Shown here: positions 56,829-64,000 of the stretch, piece after piece | How positions within the stretch are numbered: the stretch's first letter is position 1 | Layout of the letters: each line of letters begins with the position of its first letter | Assembly: GCF_000155675.2 (NCBI RefSeq) | Contig: NC_020911.1 | Location: 2,842,501 to 2,906,500 of the forward strand | Direction: 5' to 3' | Source of the DNA: Octadecabacter antarcticus 307 | Lineage (GTDB): Bacteria > Pseudomonadota > Alphaproteobacteria > Rhodobacterales > Rhodobacteraceae | DNA: 64,000 bases | Notes under the pieces: model-generated | What the model was told of the DNA's origin: nothing | The model's input: only the letters and a program-made list of their open reading frames with translations | Databases searched by the model: none | Position numbers and translations under genes: made by a program

Positions 56829-57376
56829 TGTCAAAACCCTATCACCATGGCGAATTGCGCAACGCGCTGATTGCAGCTGGCACGGCTGCGCTTGAAGAGA
56901 CCGGAAACGCCGATATTTCGTTGCGTGAAACTGCGCGGCGTGCCGGTGTCTCCCCCACTGCAACCTACCGGCACTTTGCCTCCAAAGAGACTCTGCTCGC
57001 CACCATCGCAGGCAACGGCTTCGTAGATCTTGGACAGCGGTTTGCCGAGGCTGAAGATGGTCTTGCTGGATTTGGCCGTGCCTATATCGGGTTTGCCCGC
57101 GACCGCCCTGCCATGTTCCAGCTCATGTTTGGCGGAGCTTATTCGATTGGCACATTAAGCGAGGGTGAGCAGAAGGTCGGGCATAATGCTTACGGCGTCT
57201 TGATCGACGCCGTTGCTAAACATGCAGAGCTGCCGCCTGACGACCCGAAGGTTCTCAGACGCGCTGTCCGCGTTTGGTCACTCGTGCATGGCTACGCGAT
57301 GCTGCTGTTGGACGACCGGTTGCCGGATGCTGCACAATCGGATGCATTTCTAACCGAAATGCTCAGTCAAAATTAA
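56828..57376 (+). CDS. TetR-family transcriptional regulator
   Basis: 182 residues. An N-terminal helix-turn-helix (about 10-56; ISLRETARRAGVSPTATYRHFASKETLL) is followed by a TetR_C_33-like ligand domain (FARDRPAMFQLMFGG). The start at 56828 directly follows the putative operator. Divergent from the DUF2269 pair, its likely target. Confidence 0.9.
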   Translation: MSKPYHHGELRNALIAAGTAALEETGNADISLRETARRAGVSPTATYRHFASKETLLATIAGNGFVDLGQRFAEAEDGLAGFGRAYIGFARDRPAMFQLMFGGAYSIGTLSEGEQKVGHNAYGVLIDAVAKHAELPPDDPKVLRRAVRVWSLVHGYAMLLLDDRLPDAAQSDAFLTEMLSQN

Positions 57377-57479
57377 GGCGCAGTAGTTTCAACTGATTTG
57401 AATGCTCTCGAAGCGTCTCCTATCCGCTAAATCAGGCTACTAGCTGTTCCATTCCGGATGATCACATTGAGGGCCGAAG

Positions 57480-57765
57480 CTTTACTTCTGGGCGTTCGCC
57501 CGCGACGATCGCTCCTGGAATGGACGGGAACCACCGGGCTTCGCCTTGACCTATGCGCCGGGGCGTGCGGAAAAATACGCACCCGGGTTGTTGCAGGGAT
57601 TTGGTAGCATCCTGAAAGTACCCTCTCGGTGATGCTGCGCAACACCTGTCAGATAATAAACGGCTATGCAGGGTACAACCGCGTGCTGGACCTGCGGGAT
57701 AATGCGCCGATCCAATTGGCGTATTACTGGGCGCATGCCCGTCGTAAACTTCATGGACTAAGCAG
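57480..57765 (+). pseudogene. IS66-family TnpC fragment
   Basis: The frames FALTYAPGRAEKYAPGLLQG and, after a degenerate mini-element, NGYAGYNRVLDLRDN and LAYYWAHARRKLH follow the central part of IS66 transposase (DGYAGYN..CWAHARRK). Neither end of the element is present. Confidence 0.75.
57620..57660 (-). repeat. mini-element copy 15 (degenerate)
   Basis: CCCTCTCGG followed by a weak ATGCTGCGCA core; the right part CTGTCAG is eroded. It separates SILKV from GYAGYN in the IS66 fragment. Confidence 0.5.
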
Positions 57766-57778
57766 AAGGGCATCGATC

Positions 57779-57808
57779 AACTGCTTTGCAATCAACTGTC
57801 AGGCAACG
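57779..57808 (-). repeat. mini-element copy 16 (partial)
   Basis: TGCTTTGCAATC core and GTCAGGCAACG, matching copy 8, with the outer left block lost. It sits where IS66 sequence changes to IS3 sequence. Confidence 0.5.
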
Positions 57809-58087
57809 GACAGCGGCCCAGAATACATCAGTGGGACCTTGATGACATGGGCCGAAAAACACGGTGTTCGGCTTGAACACATCCAGCCAGGCAAACCTCA
57901 GCAGAACGCCTATATCGAGCGATACAATCGCACCGTTCGTGGCGAATGGTTGAGCCAGTACATCTTTGAAACGATCGAGGAGGCCCAAAACCAGGCGACA
58001 GAATGGCTCTGGACTTACAACAATGAGAGACCCAACATGGGCATCGGCGGCATAACACCCGCAATGAAACTGAAAACAGCCGAGTGA
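57809..58087 (+). pseudogene. IS3-family OrfB C-terminal fragment
   Basis: DSGPEYISGTLMTWAEKHG, then PQQNAYIERYNRTVRGEWLS and LWTYNNERPNMGIGGITPAM. This is the DDE C-terminal half of an IS3-type integrase, complete to its stop. The upstream part is replaced by IS66 sequence, with a mini-element at the joint. Confidence 0.85.
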
Positions 58088-58463
58088 ATTCTACGGCTGA
58101 GCCCTATTAAAAATGGGGGAATTACCCACTGTTCTCCATCATTAGTGGAAACAAGGCTTCTGGCTCTGGGGCGGAGTACCGAGTCCCGACCTCAATCCCC
58201 CTCGCTTGTTACCACCGTAAAACCCTATTCGATCGCCACCCCGGATACCCGCTGCGAGGCGCTCCCGAACTGCGAACAACCAGTGTGTAGGGCAGGATTT
58301 AGAAACGTCTGAAACGTCGCGCTCTGCGCCCCCCGCGACGGCTAGGAAACGCTGGGAAGGACCCGAAGCCAGAACGCCTTGGAAACATTCTAGTTCTCTA
58401 CTGGAAACAGACAACCGGACAATCGGGGGACGCTTGGCATCCCGTGACACCGCGACACCTTGA

Positions 58464-58492
58464 GACCGGGACCGGGACCGGGACCGGGACCG
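58464..58492. repeat. hexanucleotide tandem repeat GACCGG
   Basis: Almost five perfect tandem copies of GACCGG. It lies in a stretch (58088-58530) where I see no convincing gene. Confidence 0.9.
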
Positions 58493-58530
58493 CGTGGCAC
58501 CAGGTCGCGCGCCATTAGACAACCGCAAAC

Positions 58531-58743
58531 ATGCGACGCCACCACGACTCAATCGCCACGCGATTGGGTACGGGAGGCATCCGCCCACCCGAGCGTGTGA
58601 GATCGCGTTTGGCGCTGACCCTTATTGAACGTAAGGAGATATCGAGGGATATTGTGCGCCTGCAGCGAGGGTCCGCCATGAGTTCAGATCGCGTATTTTC
58701 TGCAGTGCAGCGAATGGCCGATTGTACGGCGGGATCAGATTAG
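58531..58743 (+). pseudogene. IS30-family transposase N-terminal fragment
   Basis: GGIRPPERVRSRLALTLIERKEISRDI matches the N-terminus of IS30-type transposases (GGIRP...ALTLAEREEISRG). The helix-turn-helix and DDE parts that should follow are missing. Confidence 0.55.
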
Positions 58744-58945
58744 TCGGGGGTGTTTTAGATAGACACCAATGTATTCAGGCAGCGGATTGTTATATCTGTT
58801 TTGGTGATTGATTAGAAATGAGTGCAGGTCCAATCGTAGCGTTCAGACAATTTCTTAGAAATCTGTGGCGCGCATTCAGCCACCTGACGAAAATAGTTCG
58901 TGAACCCGCTTGTATACCTGCACTCGAATTGTTTAAGTCAGTATC
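58744..58945. other. intergenic stretch before the riboswitch
   Basis: No gene is recognised in these 200 bases. A minus-strand open frame covers them (VRWLNARHRFLRNCLNATIG), but it lacks a ribosome binding site and shares no family features I know. The promoter of the riboswitch operon must lie here. Confidence 0.4.
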
Positions 58946-59036
58946 ACCACAGGGGTGTCGCATAATGCTGCGGCTGAGATTTGGGCGACAAGCCCACGGA
59001 CCCTCAAAGCTGATCTGGATAATGCCAGCGTAGCAA
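58946..59036 (+). promoter_or_regulatory. TPP riboswitch (THI element)
   Basis: The conserved blocks appear in order: GGGGTGTC, GGCTGAGA (58972-58979), ACGGACCCTC and CTGATCTGGATAATGCCAGC, followed by GTAGCAAGGAGG. The last part overlaps the ribosome binding site of the next gene, ATG 59048, so thiamine pyrophosphate probably blocks translation initiation. Confidence 0.95.
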
Positions 59037-59047
59037 GGAGGACTGAT

Positions 59048-59656
59048 ATGTTTGCAGGCGCACAAATTTCACTTTATCCGATGACCGACGGGTTCGTTGA
59101 TGTCATTTTGACATCGCTGGTCGCGCTTGATCCTTGGCGAGACCGGTTGCGGATTGAGACCGATGATATTTCGACGCTGATTGTCGGTCCACCCGAGGTT
59201 TTGTTTCCCGCATTGCGCGATCTTTACGTGGCTGCCGCCAAATCAGGGCAGCACGTGGTTTTACGCGCCACCCTATCGCGTGGATGTCCGGGAGAGCCGG
59301 ATGACCCGATCTGCCTGACGAGCGCGCTGGCCAACCCATCCGAGCCGCTGGCGTCACGGCAAGAGGCGTCACTTGCTGCTTTGGCCGCGACCCGTGAATT
59401 GGGTCAGGCAGCAGACGCGCAATTTTCGCTGTATGTGATGGGTGAGGGCGATCATATGGCTGAAATCATGGGCTGCATCGACTTTCTAAAGCAAAGCGGA
59501 ACGTTTGACCGGTCCAAGAATTTCTGCACGCGCCTGACGGGTGATGCGGGGCCCGTGTTCGGGACGCTGCAACAGGCGTTTTGCCAGTTTGGCCCGCCAG
59601 ATGGACATGTCACAATCGATCTAACGGTGTCCGCCAACAGCCCCTCCAAGCGCTGA
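59048..59656 (+). CDS. YkoF-family thiamine/HMP-binding protein
   Basis: 202 residues with tandem ferredoxin-like halves: GAQISLYPMTDGFVDVIL near the start and AQFSLYVMGEGDHMAEIMGCIDF in the second half. YkoF proteins bind thiamine or its hydroxymethylpyrimidine moiety and sit with ABC importers. The start follows AAGGAGG, which the TPP riboswitch can occlude. Five bases separate it from the permease gene. Confidence 0.9.
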   Translation: MFAGAQISLYPMTDGFVDVILTSLVALDPWRDRLRIETDDISTLIVGPPEVLFPALRDLYVAAAKSGQHVVLRATLSRGCPGEPDDPICLTSALANPSEPLASRQEASLAALAATRELGQAADAQFSLYVMGEGDHMAEIMGCIDFLKQSGTFDRSKNFCTRLTGDAGPVFGTLQQAFCQFGPPDGHVTIDLTVSANSPSKR

Positions 59657-59660
59657 TCTG

Positions 59661-60449
59661 ATGCAAAATTTCTTACCTCACCCCACGGGCGGAGGTCTGG
59701 CACGCGGCATCCCTGCCGTCTTAAGTGTGGCCAGCGCCTTCGTTATTTGGGAAATCTACGTCCGTGTGTCAGGCATTTCCCCTCTGATGCTGCCTGCACC
59801 GTCAAGGGTACTGGGACAGATAGTGCTGAACCGCGCGCTTTTGTGGGACAACACCCTGCCCACGATCACGGCCACACTAGCTGGCTTCACTTTGTCGCTC
59901 GCGGTGGCTTTTGTGCTGTCGATTGTGCTAGATTTCATGCCATGCGTGCGGCGGGCGCTGTTTCCGATTTTTGTGGTCAGCCAAACCTTGCCACTGGTCG
60001 CCATCGCTCCGCTTGTGGTGTTGTGGTTCGGGTTTGATCTTACACCCAAGATTTTACTGGTCGCGCTTGTGACGTTTTTTCCGATGTTGGTGGCACTGGT
60101 TGACGGGTATGAATCGACAGACCCCGAAATAGAAGACTTGCTGCGGTCCATGGGGGCGTCGCGCCGTGTTGTGTTTCGAACAGCGCGCCTACCGTCCGCG
60201 ATGCCTTACTTTTTCGCGGGGTTGCGTATCTCGATAACCTACGCCGTTGTTGCGGCGATCTTTGCTGAATATGTCGGTGCGCGTGCGGGTCTGGGGATCG
60301 TGATCCTGAACGCCAAGAATAGCTTTCGCCCTGATCTCGTGCTGGCCGCTGTCGTGATCAGTTCGGCGCTGACGTTGGTATTGTTTGCGATCACGGCCAC
60401 GCTGCAACGCGTCGTCTTACGCTGGCGAAACGTCGGTGATGGTCGATGA
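59661..60449 (+). CDS. thiX: ABC transporter permease (ThiX-like)
   Basis: 262 residues, about six membrane helices, of the SsuC/TauC-type permease family. The EAA loop reads DLLRSMGASRRVVFRTARLPSAMPYFFAG. In this riboswitch-controlled context it imports a thiamine pyrimidine precursor (formylaminopyrimidine or HMP). It overlaps the ATPase gene by four bases. Confidence 0.9.
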   Translation: MQNFLPHPTGGGLARGIPAVLSVASAFVIWEIYVRVSGISPLMLPAPSRVLGQIVLNRALLWDNTLPTITATLAGFTLSLAVAFVLSIVLDFMPCVRRALFPIFVVSQTLPLVAIAPLVVLWFGFDLTPKILLVALVTFFPMLVALVDGYESTDPEIEDLLRSMGASRRVVFRTARLPSAMPYFFAGLRISITYAVVAAIFAEYVGARAGLGIVILNAKNSFRPDLVLAAVVISSALTLVLFAITATLQRVVLRWRNVGDGR

Positions 60450-61201
60450 GCATTTTGAACATGCAAGGTGTTGGCGTCACGTTGGGCAACACTGAGGTCC
60501 TTGCCGATATTTCCATGTATCTGGCGCAGGGTGAGTTTGTTTCCATTCTTGCCCCATCGGGGGCAGGGAAATCCACGATCTTTCGGCTGCTCACAGGTGC
60601 GCTGCGCCATGATCGCGGCACGATCACCTGCGATGATCGCCTGCTTGATCAAAACACGCCGAACTTTGCTTTCATGCCGCAGCGCGACGCCTTAATGCCA
60701 TGGCGGCGCATCTTGGGTAATCTGACCTTGGGGTTGGAGGTTCAGGGCATGGCGCGCAAAGACGCGCGCGCCCGCGTTGTGCCGTTGCTTTCTGATTTCG
60801 GCTTGAAGGGTTTTGAGCAACACTACCCCGCCCAGCTATCGGGTGGCATGCGCCAGCGCGCGGCATTGTTACGTACGATCATCCAAACACGGCCCGTCCA
60901 GCTGTTGGATGAACCGTTCGGCGCACTTGATGCGCTGACCCGAACGCAAATGCAGACGTGGTTTGAGGAACGCTGGCGCGCTGCCCGCTGGACCACCCTG
61001 CTCGTTACCCACGATGTACGCGAGGCTGTGGCATTGTCCGATCGGATCTATGTTTTGTCGCGCCGCCCGGCCCGTGTGATCGCCGAAGTCGCCGTGCCTG
61101 CGGCGCGGCCCCGTCTTGGGCAGCCCGTCCACGCGGATGCCCATGCACTAGAGGCGCATCTGCTCGAAATCCTACTTAACCAAACTGGAGATACACCATG
61201 A
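60446..61201 (+). CDS. thiZ: ABC transporter ATPase (ThiZ-like)
   Basis: 251 residues. Walker A APSGAGKST (residues 36-44), signature LSGGMRQRAALLR and Walker B LLDEPFGALD, then the H-loop in VTHDVREAV. It powers the permease encoded upstream and overlaps the binding-protein gene by four bases. Confidence 0.93.
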   Translation: MSILNMQGVGVTLGNTEVLADISMYLAQGEFVSILAPSGAGKSTIFRLLTGALRHDRGTITCDDRLLDQNTPNFAFMPQRDALMPWRRILGNLTLGLEVQGMARKDARARVVPLLSDFGLKGFEQHYPAQLSGGMRQRAALLRTIIQTRPVQLLDEPFGALDALTRTQMQTWFEERWRAARWTTLLVTHDVREAVALSDRIYVLSRRPARVIAEVAVPAARPRLGQPVHADAHALEAHLLEILLNQTGDTP

Positions 61202-62181
61202 AACATTTACTTTCTGCCGCCTTCCTCTGCGCAGCGTTGCCTGTCGCGGCCCAGGAGACCGTCAGCGTTGCGCTGGATTGGACGCCAAACACCAATCATG
61301 TAGGCTTGTATGTGGCGCAGTCGAAAGGCTGGTTTGACGAGGCCGGATTGGATGTCGATGTTTTACCATACACCGATACCTCGTCGGGTGTCTTGGTGGC
61401 GACGGGCGTCGCAGAATTTGGTATCTTAAGCGCTGTCGGATTTCACAGTCAGCGCGCGACAGGTGCGGATATGACTGTAGTGATGGCCGTTGTGCAGCAT
61501 GAAACTGGGCGGTTGGTGTTCAATGGCGAACGCGACGATATCCAACGCCCAGCCGATCTGGACAGTAAGATATACGCAGGATTTGGCAGTGCTTGGGAAG
61601 AGGCGCTCATTTCTACGATCATCCGCAATGATGGTGGCAAAGGTACGTTTGATACGGTCACACTAGGCACTTCGGCCTATGAGGCACTGGCCAATGGCCG
61701 CGTTGATTTCACGCTTGAAGTCAGCACATGGGAAGGCGTGAATTCGGCTTTGCTGGACCGTCCACAACGGGCCTTTCGATATGCGGATTACGGTGTTCCA
61801 GACCAGCATACGACTTTCCTGGGTGGTAACGGGACTTGGTTGGCCGCTAACCCAGAAACAGCACGCGCATTCGTTCAGGCGGCACAGCGTGGCTATGAAT
61901 ACGCGGCCAAAAATCCAGCAGATGCCGCTGAAATCCTGATCGCTGAGACGGCGGGAATGTTGTCGAGACCAGAGCTGGTGCGTGCCTCAATGGAGGCTTT
62001 GGTTACGGGTGGCTATCTTCAAGACCCCGGCGAGCCTGCTGGGCTGATCGACGACGAAATGTTCGCCAACATCACGGAGTTTTTGTTTGAGGCGGGCATT
62101 CTGCGTGACGAAGACGGCACACCGCTTACAACAATGCCGGATGTCTCGAGCTGGTATACAAACGACTATCTGGCGCGTTGA
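61198..62181 (+). CDS. thiY: NMT1/THI5-like substrate-binding protein (ThiY-like)
   Basis: 327 residues with a signal peptide ending AAQ (MKHLLSAAFLCAALPVAA). The mature start VSVALDWTPNTNHVGLYVAQ is the hallmark of NMT1/THI5 pyrimidine-binding proteins. It captures the pyrimidine precursor in the periplasm for the permease and ATPase encoded upstream. Last gene of the operon; IS481 sequence starts soon after. Confidence 0.92.
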   Translation: MKHLLSAAFLCAALPVAAQETVSVALDWTPNTNHVGLYVAQSKGWFDEAGLDVDVLPYTDTSSGVLVATGVAEFGILSAVGFHSQRATGADMTVVMAVVQHETGRLVFNGERDDIQRPADLDSKIYAGFGSAWEEALISTIIRNDGGKGTFDTVTLGTSAYEALANGRVDFTLEVSTWEGVNSALLDRPQRAFRYADYGVPDQHTTFLGGNGTWLAANPETARAFVQAAQRGYEYAAKNPADAAEILIAETAGMLSRPELVRASMEALVTGGYLQDPGEPAGLIDDEMFANITEFLFEAGILRDEDGTPLTTMPDVSSWYTNDYLAR

Positions 62182-62592
62182 TAGCGGCATCATGACTGTG
62201 GGTTGGGGTTTGAATCGGTGCGATCGGGTCAAAATCCAACCCCTAGGTTTTTGATCCCCTGGTTTGATGGTGCGATCTATTCTTTGGAATGGAAGGAAGC
62301 ATTATGGGACAAATACGTCATGGCTGCGCCACGACTACGCACGCCATCAGAGCAACAATACAGCGATCGCAAGCTACGACCGCAGCTTTGAGTCGAGAAC
62401 TTGGTATAAATGTCAAAACGGTCTCCAAATGGCGCAAGCGCAAAACTGTAGAAGACCGCAAGACTGGCCCCACGGACCCCAGTTCGACCGTTCTCAGCGC
62501 GGGTGAAGAGGCGATGATCGTCTCTTTTCGACGTCATACGCTCCTACCGCTGGATGATTGTCTTTATGCCTTGCAGCCAACTATCCCACATC

Positions 62593-62632
62593 CATTGCCC
62601 GGCAGTTGCTTGCGGAGCAAGCAATGAGAGGG
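62593..62632 (+). repeat. mini-element copy 17
   Basis: 40 nt: CATTGCCCGGCA, stem TTGCTTGC-gga-GCAAGCAA, then TGAGAGGG. It splits codon CGG of the IS481 transposase. Confidence 0.92.
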
Positions 62633-62808
62633 GGACGCGATCTTCCCTGCATCGTTGTTTGCAACGGCATGGGATATCCCGACTGCCAGATATGGAGGGC
62701 GACAAGCCGAAACGACAAAAGTTCAAACGCTATCCGATCGGATATTTTCATATCGACATTGCAGAGTTGCGCACCAACGAAGGAAAACTTTATCTCTTTG
62801 TTGCCATT

Positions 62809-62848
62809 CATTGCCCGGCAGTGAATCGCAAAGCGATGTCACGAGAGG
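62809..62848 (+). repeat. mini-element copy 18
   Basis: 40 nt: CATTGCCCGGCA, stem GTGAATCGC-aaa-GCGATGTCAC, then GAGAGG. It is inserted exactly between ATT and GAC codons of the IS481 transposase. Confidence 0.92.
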
Positions 62849-63463
62849 GACCGAACCAGCAAGTTTGCCGTGGCACGGCTTGTAGAAAAAGCAAATCGCA
62901 AGACGGCCTGGGAGTTCCTGGAGGCTGTGCTGGAAGCGGTGCCATACAAGATCCACACAATTCTGACGGACAATGGCATTCAATTTTGTGAGCAACCACG
63001 TAACCGGAACACACCATATTCACGGCCTATGCGGTTCGACATGATCTGCGATGCCAACAGGATTGAGCACCGGCTGACCAAGCCCAACCATCCATGGACC
63101 AATGGCCAGGTTGAGCGGATGAACCGCACGATCAAGGACGCAACAGTCAAGCGGTATCACTATGACAAGCATGATCAGCTGCACACCCATCTCGCAGACT
63201 TCATAGCGGCCTACAATTTTGCTCGAAGGCTGAAGACGCTCAACGGCCTGACGCCGTACGAATACATCTGCAAGATAGGGACTTCAGAACCAGAAAGATT
63301 CATCGTTAATCCGATCCAACAGATGCCGGGACCGAACACCTAGCTGTCTATTTAGTGTTGTTGATGTTTTCGTCGGGTTTTGATTATTTATCCTATCTGA
63401 AGTGGTCCGGCAAAACTGGACAGCGTGCTAAGATGTATCCAACACGAACGAATGGATACGAGA

Positions 63464-63772
63464 ATGACAAAGCGACGGAACTTTTCAGACAACTTTAAAG
63501 CTACTGTGGCGCTTGAGGCGCTGCGCGGTGACAAGACGGTTCAGGAGATTGCGGCCAAGCGGCAGCTCCACCCAACGCAGGTGAGCACATGGAAACGACA
63601 GGCGATCGAAGGCATGGCCGGGTTTTTTACCGACAAGGTCAAAAAGGCTGAGAACAAGGTCGGTGAGATTAAAGAGCTGCACGCCAAGATTGGTCAGTTA
63701 GCGGTGGAGAACGTTTTTTTGTCACAAGGGCTGAAGACAGGTTATTTCGCTAAAGCGAATTCACCGGGGTGA
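63464..63772 (+). CDS. IS3-family OrfA
   Basis: 102 residues. Helix-turn-helix domain MTKRRNFSDNFKATVALEAL, DKTVQEIAAKRQLHPTQVSTWK, then a leucine-zipper-like helix (KELHAKIGQLAVENVFLSQG). The tail TGYFAKANSPG is unusual for the family and is encoded by a small palindrome. OrfA ends within a four-base overlap (GTGA) with OrfB. Confidence 0.88.
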   Translation: MTKRRNFSDNFKATVALEALRGDKTVQEIAAKRQLHPTQVSTWKRQAIEGMAGFFTDKVKKAENKVGEIKELHAKIGQLAVENVFLSQGLKTGYFAKANSPG

Positions 63773-64000
63773 GCCCATCAAAACGCCGCGAGATGATCCG
63801 CAAAGAGAACACAAAACTGAGCCTGACGCGCCAGTGTAAGCTGCTCAAGATCAGCCGTTCGTCGATCTATTACACACCAGTTGGGGTGAATGCTGAGACG
63901 CTTAAGCTGATGCATGAGATTGATCGGATATTTACGAAATATCCATTCTTTGGCAGCCGACAGATAGCAGCCTATTTGCCCCAGTCAGGGTTCTCTGCGG
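63769..64000 (+). CDS. IS3-family OrfB, partial
   Basis: The frame from GTG 63769 reads SPSKRREMIRKENTKLSLTRQ and LLKISRSSIYYTPVGVN, then YPFFGSRQIAAYL, the start of the IS3 integrase. It is open to the window edge. Expression probably uses the overlap with OrfA. Confidence 0.85.
   Translation, partial: MSPSKRREMIRKENTKLSLTRQCKLLKISRSSIYYTPVGVNAETLKLMHEIDRIFTKYPFFGSRQIAAYLPQSGFSA

Larger units (their letters stand above)
62304..63343 (+). pseudogene. IS481-family transposase interrupted by two mini-elements
   Basis: Three in-order blocks: MGQIRHGCATTTHAIR to QPTIPH, then TRSSLHRCLQRHG through YPIGYFHIDIAEL to LYLFVAI, then RTSKFAVARLVEKANRK to the end QQMPGPNT. Two 40-nt mini-elements (62593-62632 and 62809-62848) separate them. 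Deleting exactly those 80 bases leaves 960 bases in one frame, a 319-residue protein of normal IS481 length with HIDIAE, LTDNGIQF and NGQVERMN catalytic segments intact. As it stands the gene cannot be translated. Confidence 0.93.
63398..64000 (+). mobile_element. IS3-family element, left part (continues past the window)
   Basis: The left end begins TGAAGTGGTCCGGCAAAACT, a typical IS3-family terminal repeat ending in a GGACA block. It carries OrfA and the start of OrfB. No mini-element with the consensus ends is seen in this copy. Confidence 0.85.

Noticed and set aside
58142..58588. 148-residue minus-strand open frame
   Set aside because: Its middle is the GACCGG repeat (Arg-Ser), no ribosome binding site is visible and no family features are seen.

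Overview
The window looks like chromosomal DNA from a Roseobacter-group member of the Rhodobacteraceae (Alphaproteobacteria). The indications are HemA-type 5-aminolevulinate synthase with an FNR-type box upstream, two tandem gap genes with LacI-family-like operators, a valine-degradation cluster, an AMIN-type amidase, paired bactofilin and M23 peptidase genes, Hint and RTX-type proteins, and many IS families. The assignment is an inference from gene content and protein character. No rRNA is present.

Layout: 1-5.6 kb holds two GAPDH paralogues, coaD, a CBS-domain protein and a LysR regulator. 5.6-13.05 kb is the valine catabolism region (mmsA, acyl-CoA dehydrogenase, 3-hydroxyisobutyryl-CoA hydrolase-like protein, mmsB), interleaved with a cupredoxin, an L,D-transpeptidase and a GCS2-type ligase. 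13-28.4 kb holds uvrA, two MFS transporters, lpdA, queA, a giant AsmA/YhdP-like protein, bcp and several broken genes. 28.5-47.9 kb is mostly cell envelope and housekeeping: M23 peptidase and bactofilin, prfB, PBP1A, an amidase, an aminotransferase, an M48 peptidase, a DsbA-like protein, ispG, a RodZ-like protein, hemA, and M20 and S41 peptidases. 47.9-52.6 kb has Hint/RTX remnants, two tandem tRNA-Asp genes, a polysaccharide deacetylase and a DbpA-like helicase.

52.6-58.8 kb is an insertion-sequence graveyard (IS3, IS200/IS605, IS5, IS66 and IS30 fragments, a broken integrase) with one small intact membrane-protein/TetR locus. 58.9-62.2 kb is a TPP-riboswitch-controlled YkoF plus ABC transporter operon for a thiamine pyrimidine precursor. 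62.3-64 kb has an IS481 copy and the start of another IS3-type element.

The most striking feature is a family of about 37-42 nt palindromic mini-elements, at least 17 recognisable copies, all lying inside or at junctions of transposase genes. Their ends are conserved (CATTGCCCGGCA and CGAGAGGG), while the central hairpin stem differs from copy to copy yet keeps its pairing. Removing the two copies in the IS481 transposase, exactly 40 nt each, restores a continuous 319-codon reading frame. One IS5 copy carries nine of them. A truncated Y1 (IS200-type) transposase lies next to the array, which suggests a REP/RAYT-like origin, but that link is inference.

Single-lesion pseudogenes are frequent in the chromosomal part too: a T-run frameshift, a premature TAA in an MBL-fold gene, a broken methyltransferase and a deleted PAS-GGDEF gene. 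This points to ongoing gene decay.
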